In this document: piece after piece, positions 6,701-13,157 of the stretch
Layout of the letters: the number at the start of each line of letters is the position of its first letter
How positions within the stretch are numbered: position 1 is the stretch's first letter
Assembly (NCBI GenBank): GCA_002683395.1
Contig: NYTG01000092.1
Location: 1 to 15,387, forward strand
DNA from: Halieaceae bacterium
GTDB taxonomy: Bacteria; Pseudomonadota; Gammaproteobacteria; Pseudomonadales; Halieaceae
Direction of reading: 5' to 3'
Length of the DNA: 15,387 bases
Position numbers and translations under genes: made by a program
The notes under the pieces: generated by a model
The model's input: only the letters and a program-made list of their open reading frames with translations
The model's database searches: none
Told to the model about the DNA's origin: nothing

Positions 6701-7797
6701 CCAAGCTGACGAAGACAGTGCTGGCCGACCTGGACCGCGAGCAATGGTTCAAGTTGAAGCTGTCGGACGCTGATTTGAACAGCCAATTGGCTTCGGCGCA
6801 GCGCCTCCTCGAGGAGCAAAATACGCAGCTCGAAGAGCGTTACGAAATTAAGCGCGAGAAGCTTCAGAGCGGCGACGATCTGGCGCCTGGTGTGTTGAAG
6901 ATCGTTAAGGTTTACCTAGCCGTGAAGCGCCGTATCCAGCCTGGCGACAAGATGGCGGGCCGCCACGGTAACAAGGGTGTGATCTCGGTGATTATGCCGG
7001 TGGAAGATATGCCTTACGACGAGCACGGCGATCCGATCGATATCGTGCTCAATCCGCTCGGCGTGCCGTCGCGCATGAATGTGGGTCAGATTTTGGAGAC
7101 TCACTTGGGTATGGCTGCTCGTGGCCTCGGTCGCAAGATCGACGACATGTTGGAGCAGCAGGTGAAGCTGACCCAGTTGCGTAGCTTCCTGAAACAGGTG
7201 TACAGCCACACTACCGATTCACGTCGCAGCGCGGACATCGCGTCGCTGAGCGATGACGAGCTGGTGGCGTTGGCAGACAACCTGCGAGCAGGTGTGCCGA
7301 TGGCCACGCCGGTCTTTGATGGCGCCCGCGAGGAGTCGATCAAGGAATTGCTGCGCATGGCAGAGTTGCCCGATAGCGGTCAGTTAACGCTATACGACGG
7401 TCGATCCGGAGATCAGTTCGACCGACCGGTCACGGTGGGTTACATGTACATGCTGAAGCTCAACCACCTGGTTGATGACAAGATGCACGCGCGCTCGACG
7501 GGCTCCTACAGCCTGGTCACCCAGCAGCCACTGGGTGGTAAGGCGCAGTTTGGTGGGCAGCGATTTGGTGAGATGGAGGTCTGGGCACTGGAGGCTTACG
7601 GTGCTGCCTACACACTGCAGGAGATGCTGACCGTCAAGTCGGATGACGTGGCCGGGCGTACCAAGATGTACAAAAATATCGTCGATGGGGATCACCAAAT
7701 GGAGCCGGGTATGCCCGAGTCCTTCAATGTGTTGATTAAAGAAATCCGCTCGCTTGGGATCGACATCGATCTTGAGTCTGAGTCATCCGGCTTCTGA
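3706..7797 (+). CDS. rpoB: DNA-directed RNA polymerase subunit beta
   Basis: RpoB (1363 residues; E. coli 1342) forms one pincer of the RNA polymerase active-site cleft. It starts MTYSYTEKKRIRKDFG. The rifampicin pocket (about 510-540) reads FFGSSQLSQFMDQNNPL then HKRRVSAL. D521, H531 and S536, equal to E. coli D516, H526 and S531, are wild type. The NTP-contacting lysines lie in RIQPGDKMAGRHGNKG as K1082 and K1090 (E. coli 1065 and 1073). The C-terminal block GGKAQFGGQRFGEMEVWALE is intact. Numbering runs +5 relative to E. coli at the rif pocket and +17 at the lysines. Much of the difference is probably in the variable insert, where a GGG..KGTK segment sits at about 992-1000. rpoC begins 13 bases after the stop. 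Confidence 0.99.
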   Translation: MTYSYTEKKRIRKDFGSLPKVMDIPYLLAIQLDSYGKFTQDGVSLKERGEHGLHAAFKSVFPIVSYSGNAALEYVDYALGEPVFDVDECVLRGTTYACALRVKVRLIIYDKESSSKSIKDIKEQDVYMGEIPLMTQNGTFVINGTERVIVSQLHRSPGVFFDHDKGKTHSSGKLLYSARVIPYRGSWLDFEFDPKDMVYVRIDRRRKLPATVLLRALGYDSEEILDIFYETTAFQLGEEGSATMTLVSKRLQGDMAAFDIMAGKKLIVERGRRITARHIRQLDDAGIEMLSVPEEYLEERRLAKNIIDTATGEVFAECNTEITVALLAELREKGIDTVETIYTNEYDCGPFISDTLAADSTRSVLEALVEIYRMMRPGEPPTKESAENLFQNLFFSPERYDLSAVGRMKFNRRLGREEKIGSPTLDKQDIVDVMCALVGIRNGKGVVDDIDHLGNRRVRSVGEMAENQFRVGLVRVERAVKERLSMAESEGLMPQDLINAKPVSAAVKEFFGSSQLSQFMDQNNPLSEVTHKRRVSALGPGGLTRERAGFEVRDVHPTHYGRVCPIETPEGPNIGLINSLATYARTNEYGFLESPYRKVVKGVVTDDIEYLSAINEAQYVIAQASATLDNKNRFVDDLINVRNMNEFTVKPAADVQYMDVSPKQVVSIAAALIPFLEHDDANRALMGSNMQRQAVPTLKAEKPLVGTGMERYVASDSGVCEVAARGGVIDSVDASRIVVRVNAKEVGIDDSPVDIYNLTKYKRSNQNTCINQRPIVKPGDVVARGDILADGPSVDLGELALGQNMRIAFMPWNGYNFEDSILVSERVVQEDRFTTIHIQELTCISRDTKLGSEEITADIPNVGEGALGKLDESGIVYIGAEVDAGDILVGKVTPKGETQLTPEEKLLRAIFGEKASDVKDTSLRVPSSYKGTVIDVQVFTRDGLEKDPRAKQIEGAQLADYRKDLKEEYRIYEEATFARLASLLEGKSTVSGGGLSKGTKLTKTVLADLDREQWFKLKLSDADLNSQLASAQRLLEEQNTQLEERYEIKREKLQSGDDLAPGVLKIVKVYLAVKRRIQPGDKMAGRHGNKGVISVIMPVEDMPYDEHGDPIDIVLNPLGVPSRMNVGQILETHLGMAARGLGRKIDDMLEQQVKLTQLRSFLKQVYSHTTDSRRSADIASLSDDELVALADNLRAGVPMATPVFDGAREESIKELLRMAELPDSGQLTLYDGRSGDQFDRPVTVGYMYMLKLNHLVDDKMHARSTGSYSLVTQQPLGGKAQFGGQRFGEMEVWALEAYGAAYTLQEMLTVKSDDVAGRTKMYKNIVDGDHQMEPGMPESFNVLIKEIRSLGIDIDLESESSGF

Positions 7798-7810
7798 GGG
7801 GAGATAAGAC

Positions 7811-10800
7811 GTGAAAGATTTACTGAACCTGCTGAGCAGGGAAAAAAACGAAGACTTCGATGCGATCCGTATCGGTCTAGCCTCTCCGGAAATGATTCGG
7901 TCGTGGTCCTTTGGTGAGGTCAAGAAGCCAGAAACCATCAACTATCGGACGTTCAAGCCGGAGCGCGATGGTCTGTTCTGCGCCAAGATTTTTGGCCCGG
8001 TTAAGGATTACGAGTGCCTGTGCGGCAAGTACAAGCGGCTGAAGCATCGCGGTGTCATCTGTGAAAAATGTGGTGTCGAGGTGGCGCTGGCCAAAGTGCG
8101 TCGTGAGCGCATGGGGCACATTGAACTGGCAAGCCCAGTTGCCCACATTTGGTTTTTAAAGTCATTGCCGTCACGGATTGGTCTGCTGCTGGATATGACG
8201 CTACGGGATATCGAGCGCATTCTGTATTTTGAAGCCTACGTCGTCACTGACCCGGGCTTGACCGCGCTGGAGCATGCTCAGCTACTGAATGACGAGCAGT
8301 ATTACGAGGCGATGGAAGAGTACGGTGACGAGTTCACTGCCAAGATGGGTGCTGAGGCCATTCAGGACCTGATGATGGAGATAAACCTTAAGGCGGAGAT
8401 CGAGCAGCTCCGTGAGGAAATTCCCCAAACCAACTCAGAAACCAAGATCAAGAAGTTTTCCAAGCGGCTCAAGCTGATGGAAGCTTTTGATAAGTCGGGT
8501 AACAAGCCGGAGTGGATGATTCTCAACGCGCTGCCCGTGTTGCCGCCGGATCTGCGTCCGCTGGTGCCCCTAGATGGTGGGCGCTTTGCGACGTCTGACC
8601 TCAACGATTTGTACCGACGGGTGATCAACCGTAACAACCGTCTGAAGCGACTGCTCGACCTCAATGCGCCAGACATTATTGTCCGCAACGAAAAGCGTAT
8701 GTTGCAGGAATCGGTGGATGCCCTGCTGGATAACGGCCGACGTGGTCGTGCGATTACCGGCTCCAACAAGCGTCCGCTCAAGTCGCTAGCCGACATGATT
8801 AAAGGCAAGCAAGGCCGCTTCCGCCAGAATCTGCTGGGTAAGCGCGTGGATTATTCGGGTCGTTCCGTGATCGTGACCGGTCCCACTCTGAGACTGCACC
8901 AATGTGGTCTGCCCAAAAAGATGGCATTGGAGCTTTTCAAGCCGTTCATCTTCGGCAAGCTCGAGTTGCGCGGTCTCGCCAGCACGATCAAAGCTGCCAA
9001 AAAGATGGTCGAGCGCGAGCCGCCAGAGGTCTGGGATATCCTCGCCGAAGTGATTCGCGAGCACCCGGTATTGCTGAACCGTGCGCCAACACTCCACCGG
9101 CTGGGTATTCAGGCATTCGAGCCTGTATTGATTGAGGGCAAAGCAATTCAGCTTCACCCGCTGGTATGCGCCGCTTACAACGCGGACTTCGACGGTGATC
9201 AGATGGCGGTGCACGTGCCGCTGACGCTGGAAGCGCAGCTCGAAGCCCGAGCGCTGATGATGTCAACCAACAACATCCTCTCGCCGGCATCTGGTGACCC
9301 GATTATCGTGCCATCGCAGGATGTGGTGCTGGGTCTCTATTACATGACGCGTGATCGCGTGAATGCCAAGGGTGAAGGCATGTCCTTTGCCGATACCGAA
9401 GAGGTCCAGCGCGCCTACGGCAGCGGCCGCGTGGATTTGCATGCCCGAGTCAAAGTGCGTATCCACGAAACCTTGATGAACCTGGGTGAAGAGACACGAG
9501 AGCAGACACGCATTGTCGAGACGAGTGTTGGACGGGCGTTGCTGTGGGATATCGTGCCCGACGGACTCTCTTTCGATCTCGTGAACCGGCCCATGGTCAA
9601 GAAAGCGATCTCGCAGGTGATCAACCAGTGCTACCGTGCGGTGGGCCTCAAGGCGACAGTCATCTTTGCTGACCAGTTGATGTACACCGGTTACGAGTAC
9701 TCCACTCGCTCGGGCGCGTCGATTGGCGTGAACGATTTTGTCATCCCCGATGCCAAGGCCGAGATGATCGATCGAGCCGATGCCGAAGTGGCCGAGATTG
9801 AGCAGCAGTACCGTGCCGGTCTGGTGACACAGGGCGAGAAGTACAACAAAGTGATCGACATTTGGTCGCGGACCAATGATCAGGTTTCCAAAGCGATGAT
9901 GGCGGGTCTCTCCAAGGAGACCGTGACTAACCGCGTTGGGGACGACGAGGAGCAGGATTCCTTTAACTCTGTTTACATGTACGCCGACTCTGGAGCACGG
10001 GGTTCGCCCGCACAGATCCGGCAGCTAGCAGGGATGCGCGGTCTGATGGCCAAGCCTGACGGCTCGATCATTGAGACCCCGATTACCGCGAACTTCCGTG
10101 AAGGCTTGAACGTACTGCAGTACTTCATTTCGACGCACGGTGCTCGAAAGGGTCTGGCCGATACGGCACTCAAGACTGCGAACTCGGGTTACCTGACGCG
10201 TCGCCTTGTAGACGTGGCTCAGGACGTGGTGGTGACGGAAGTAGATTGCGGTACCGACGAGGGGCTTGTAATGACCTCGGTAATCGATGGCGGTGACATC
10301 ATTGAGTCGCTCTCTGAACGTGTCCTGGGCCGGATCGTGGCCAAGGATGTGGTTGATCCGAGCACCGGCGAGATTCTACTTGAAGCCGGCACCATGATGG
10401 ATGAGGTGCTAACGGGTCAGGTGGACGAGATGGGAATCGAAGAGATCATTGTTCGGTCGCCGATCACTTGTCAGACCCGTCACGGTATTTGCTCAACCTG
10501 TTACGGCCGTGATCTTGGTCGCGGGCATCAGGTCAATATGGGCGAGGCCATCGGTGTTGTGGCCGCACAGTCAATTGGTGAGCCCGGTACCCAGCTGACC
10601 ATGCGTACCTTCCACATTGGTGGTGCAGCATCGGGTCAGGCAGCGCAGGATAATATTCAGGTCAATAACGACGGCGTGATTCGCCTCCATAACATCAAGG
10701 TGGTCGACAAGCCAGATGGCTCCTTGGTGGCGGTTTCGCGTTCGGGTGAGCTGTCATTGCTCGACAGCGTGGGCCGCGAGCGTGAGCGATACAAAGTGCC

Positions 10801-12073
10801 TTACGGCGCGACTATTCGCGTTCAGGACGAGGCAGCGGTGGCAGCAGGCGATATTGTTGCCACCTGGGATCCGCACACGCACCCCATCATTACCGAGGTG
10901 GCCGGTACCGTGAAGTTCAGCGGTATGGACGAGGGCATGACGATTAAGCGCCAGACCGATGAATTTACAGGTCTGTCGAGCATTTCAGTCTTGGATGTGG
11001 CCGAGCGCCCGACGGCGGGTAAGGATATTCGCCCCGCTGTCACGCTGGTAGATGGCAAGGGCAAAGAGCTGCTGTTGGCAGGCACTAATGTGCCGGCGCA
11101 CTACTTTCTGCCCCACGGTGCCATGGTGAATCTGGAAGATGGTGCCAAGGTGGAGGTGGGCGATGTCATTGCCCGGATCCCGCAGGAAGGTTCCAAGACC
11201 CGGGATATCACCGGTGGTCTGCCCAGAGTGGCCGATCTGTTTGAAGCGCGTAAGCCGAAAGAGCCTGCGATTCTCGCGGAGATCTCGGGGACTGTCAGCT
11301 TCGGCAAGGAAACCAAGGGCAAGCGCCGCCTGGTGATTACTCCAACCGATACCTCTTCGCTTCCGGAGGGTTCTGATCATTACGAAGAGCTCATTCCAAA
11401 ATGGCGCCAGCTGTCGGTATTCGAAGGCGAGACTGTCGAGAAAGGTGAAGTTGTCTCGGAAGGTCCGCTGAGCCCGCACGATATTCTTCGTCTGAAGGGT
11501 ATTCCGGCACTGGCGGAATACATCGTCAATGAGATCCAAGAGGTCTATCGCCTGCAGGGTGTAAAGATCAATGACAAGCACATTGAAGTCATTGTTCGGC
11601 AGATGCTGCGCAAGGTAGAGATCACATCAGCCGGCGACTCGACGTTCATCAAGGGTGAGCAGGCTGAGTACACGTCCTTTCTGGAGGAATGTGATCGCCT
11701 CGATGCAGAGGACCTGGTATCACCCAATGCCAGACGAGAACTACTGGGCATCACCAAGGCATCGCTGGCCACAGAGAGCTTTATTTCTGCGGCGTCCTTC
11801 CAGGAGACGACCCGTGTCCTGACCGAGGCGGCGGTGACCGGCAAGCGTGATTACCTGCGTGGTCTCAAGGAGAACGTCATTGTGGGTCGGTTGATTCCGG
11901 CCGGTACAGGCCTCGCCTACCACGAGGAGCGTCGGCGCAAGCAGTCAGAAGGTGACGAACTGGCGCTGAGCATGTCGGCCGAGGAGTTTTCCGAGAGCTT
12001 TGCGGAGGAGATGGAGCGCGTCGAGGCAGCAGATGCTGCTGAAGGTGCGGTTGAGGATGCTGCAGAGGAATAG
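7811..12073 (+). CDS. rpoC: DNA-directed RNA polymerase subunit beta'
   Basis: RpoC (1420 residues; E. coli 1407) holds the catalytic magnesium and the clamp. The first zinc site is C69, C71, C84 and C87 (ECLCGK...CEKC). The catalytic NADFDGDQMAVH places the metal-binding aspartates at D459, D461 and D463. The bridge-helix region GLNVLQYFISTHGARKGL follows. The second zinc site is C813, C887, C894 and C897. The trigger loop is TMRTFHIGG with M931, R932 and H935. All these run one residue behind E. coli numbering. The last 30 or so residues are rich in E, D and A and poorly conserved. The start is GTG, with GGGGAG (7798-7803) seven bases upstream abutting the rpoB stop, so translation is probably coupled to rpoB. 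Confidence 0.99.
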   Translation: MKDLLNLLSREKNEDFDAIRIGLASPEMIRSWSFGEVKKPETINYRTFKPERDGLFCAKIFGPVKDYECLCGKYKRLKHRGVICEKCGVEVALAKVRRERMGHIELASPVAHIWFLKSLPSRIGLLLDMTLRDIERILYFEAYVVTDPGLTALEHAQLLNDEQYYEAMEEYGDEFTAKMGAEAIQDLMMEINLKAEIEQLREEIPQTNSETKIKKFSKRLKLMEAFDKSGNKPEWMILNALPVLPPDLRPLVPLDGGRFATSDLNDLYRRVINRNNRLKRLLDLNAPDIIVRNEKRMLQESVDALLDNGRRGRAITGSNKRPLKSLADMIKGKQGRFRQNLLGKRVDYSGRSVIVTGPTLRLHQCGLPKKMALELFKPFIFGKLELRGLASTIKAAKKMVEREPPEVWDILAEVIREHPVLLNRAPTLHRLGIQAFEPVLIEGKAIQLHPLVCAAYNADFDGDQMAVHVPLTLEAQLEARALMMSTNNILSPASGDPIIVPSQDVVLGLYYMTRDRVNAKGEGMSFADTEEVQRAYGSGRVDLHARVKVRIHETLMNLGEETREQTRIVETSVGRALLWDIVPDGLSFDLVNRPMVKKAISQVINQCYRAVGLKATVIFADQLMYTGYEYSTRSGASIGVNDFVIPDAKAEMIDRADAEVAEIEQQYRAGLVTQGEKYNKVIDIWSRTNDQVSKAMMAGLSKETVTNRVGDDEEQDSFNSVYMYADSGARGSPAQIRQLAGMRGLMAKPDGSIIETPITANFREGLNVLQYFISTHGARKGLADTALKTANSGYLTRRLVDVAQDVVVTEVDCGTDEGLVMTSVIDGGDIIESLSERVLGRIVAKDVVDPSTGEILLEAGTMMDEVLTGQVDEMGIEEIIVRSPITCQTRHGICSTCYGRDLGRGHQVNMGEAIGVVAAQSIGEPGTQLTMRTFHIGGAASGQAAQDNIQVNNDGVIRLHNIKVVDKPDGSLVAVSRSGELSLLDSVGRERERYKVPYGATIRVQDEAAVAAGDIVATWDPHTHPIITEVAGTVKFSGMDEGMTIKRQTDEFTGLSSISVLDVAERPTAGKDIRPAVTLVDGKGKELLLAGTNVPAHYFLPHGAMVNLEDGAKVEVGDVIARIPQEGSKTRDITGGLPRVADLFEARKPKEPAILAEISGTVSFGKETKGKRRLVITPTDTSSLPEGSDHYEELIPKWRQLSVFEGETVEKGEVVSEGPLSPHDILRLKGIPALAEYIVNEIQEVYRLQGVKINDKHIEVIVRQMLRKVEITSAGDSTFIKGEQAEYTSFLEECDRLDAEDLVSPNARRELLGITKASLATESFISAASFQETTRVLTEAAVTGKRDYLRGLKENVIVGRLIPAGTGLAYHEERRRKQSEGDELALSMSAEEFSESFAEEMERVEAADAAEGAVEDAAEE

Positions 12074-12089
12074 TCACATTGTGGCGCGC

Positions 12090-12118
12090 TTGACCGGTTT
12101 TAGGCCGGTCTATAGAAT
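12090..12118 (+). promoter_or_regulatory. Sigma70-type promoter of the str operon (rpsL)
   Basis: TTGACC (12090-12095, five of six to TTGACA) and TAGAAT (12113-12118, five of six to TATAAT by position) are separated by exactly 17 bases. A GCGCGC discriminator (12119-12124) follows, a feature of promoters repressed by ppGpp/DksA. Initiation would be near 12125-12126, giving a leader of about 48 bases. An inverted repeat GACCGG-N7-CCGGTC (12092-12110) overlaps the -35 box and fills most of the spacer. It lies 16 bases after the rpoC stop, so the str genes need not depend on readthrough from rpoC. Confidence 0.8.
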
Positions 12119-12131
12119 GCGCGCTCGTTTT

Positions 12132-12147
12132 CGGGGCCCCGGCCCCG
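12132..12147 (+). other. GC-only hairpin in the rpsL leader
   Basis: CGGGGC (12132-12137) pairs with GCCCCG (12142-12147) around a four-base loop CCCG, all G and C. It would start within about ten bases of the predicted transcript 5' end and finish 12 bases before the GGAG (12160-12163) of rpsL. A stable 5' hairpin can protect mRNA from 5'-end-dependent decay, but no such role is shown by the sequence. Confidence 0.5.
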
Positions 12148-12173
12148 GATCCATTAATTGGAGCAAGTGCTGA

Positions 12174-12545
12174 ATGGCAACCATTAACCAGCTTGTGCGG
12201 AAGCCGCGTAAGCGAAAAGTCACCAAGAGCGGTGTGCCCGCATTGCAGGCCTGCCCGCAGCGTCGTGGCGTCTGTACTCGTGTTTACACCACCACCCCGA
12301 AGAAGCCGAACTCAGCTCTGCGAAAGGTCTGCCGGGTTCGTCTGACCAACGGGTTTGAGGTGTCTTCTTATATTGGTGGTGAAGGCCATAACTTGCAGGA
12401 GCACAGCGTGGTGCTGATTCGCGGCGGCCGGGTGAAGGATTTGCCGGGCGTTCGCTATCACACAGTGCGTGGAAGCCTCGATACGTCGGGCGTTTCTGAT
12501 CGGAAGCAAGGCCGATCAAAGTACGGAACCAAGCGACCGAAGTAA
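12174..12545 (+). CDS. rpsL: 30S ribosomal protein S12
   Basis: S12 (123 residues) lies at the decoding centre of the small subunit and controls tRNA selection accuracy. The sequence is almost identical to other gammaproteobacterial S12 proteins, with MATINQLVRKPRKRK at the N-terminus, TTTPKKPNSALRKVCRVRL at 39-57 and GGRVKDLPGVRYHTVRG at 84-100. The residues at which streptomycin resistance usually arises, K43, K88 and P91, are all wild type. D89, the usual site of beta-methylthiolation by RimO, is present. The ATG is preceded by GGAG at 12160-12163 with a 10-base spacer, slightly long. It is the first gene after its own promoter, and rpsG follows 105 bases later. Confidence 0.99.
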   Translation: MATINQLVRKPRKRKVTKSGVPALQACPQRRGVCTRVYTTTPKKPNSALRKVCRVRLTNGFEVSSYIGGEGHNLQEHSVVLIRGGRVKDLPGVRYHTVRGSLDTSGVSDRKQGRSKYGTKRPK

Positions 12546-12650
12546 AAGCGGATGCCCCTGGGGGTATTCACCTAGATGTCACATCGTTGACAGTAAGGCC
12601 GGTCCGCCGAGTGTAGTGGCCGGGAACCCTGAAGAGATAGGAAATACAAC
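12546..12650 (+). promoter_or_regulatory. Probable S7 autoregulatory region between rpsL and rpsG
   Basis: In E. coli, S7 binds the rpsL-rpsG spacer and represses rpsG translation, which is coupled to rpsL. The spacer here is of similar size (105 bases) and structured. ATGCCC (12552-12557) pairs with GGGTAT (12562-12567) with one G-U. TGTCA (12577-12581) pairs with TGACA (12588-12592). GGCC (12597-12600) can pair with GGCC (12618-12621). AGGA (12639-12642) is the rpsG Shine-Dalgarno. I cannot align it confidently to the E. coli S7 site, so the assignment is by position. Confidence 0.4.
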
Positions 12651-13121
12651 ATGCCAAGAAGACGCGTTATTGCCAAGCGTGAAGTTCTGCCTGATCCCAA
12701 ATTCGGGAACTCTACGCTCGCCAAATTTATGAACCATGTGATGATCAGCGGCAAGAAGTCTATCGCCGAGTCGATTGTCTATGGTGCGCTTGATATCGTT
12801 GAGGAGCGCACCAAGCGCGACCCCATCGAGGTGTTCGACGAGGCGCTAGAGAATATTGCTCCCATGGTGGAAGTGAAGTCCCGCCGTGTCGGTGGCGCGA
12901 CCTATCAGGTGCCGGTCGAAGTTCGGCCGTCCCGCCGTGTGGCGCTATCGATGCGCTGGTTGGTTGATTACGCCCGTAACCGGGGTGAGAAATCCATGCG
13001 CCAGCGATTGGCGGGAGAGATCGTCGATGCAGCACAAGGCAAAGGTAACGCGGTGAAGAAGCGTGAAGACGTGCACCGTATGGCCGAAGCCAACAAGGCT
13101 TTCTCTCACTTTCGATTCTGA
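12651..13121 (+). CDS. rpsG: 30S ribosomal protein S7
   Basis: S7 (156 residues, the common family length) nucleates assembly of the 30S head by binding the 3' major domain of 16S rRNA and lines the E site. It also acts as the translational repressor of the str operon in E. coli. Visible marks are the start MPRRRVIAKREVLPDP, the KFMNHVMISGKK segment, and VGGATYQVPVEV at about 82-93, which is in the rRNA-binding beta-hairpin region. The ending is RMAEANKAFSHFRF. AGGA at 12639-12642 stands 8 bases before the ATG. The fusA GTG begins 36 bases after the stop. No truncation or oddity is seen. Confidence 0.98.
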   Translation: MPRRRVIAKREVLPDPKFGNSTLAKFMNHVMISGKKSIAESIVYGALDIVEERTKRDPIEVFDEALENIAPMVEVKSRRVGGATYQVPVEVRPSRRVALSMRWLVDYARNRGEKSMRQRLAGEIVDAAQGKGNAVKKREDVHRMAEANKAFSHFRF

Positions 13122-13157
13122 AATCCCGTTTGCCAACCCTAATCTGAGGACACTGTC

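Noticed and set aside
12092..12110. Intrinsic terminator after rpoC
   Set aside because: The inverted repeat is only 6 bp and is followed by TATAG, not a T-tract. It overlaps a good promoter, so a terminator call is not supported.
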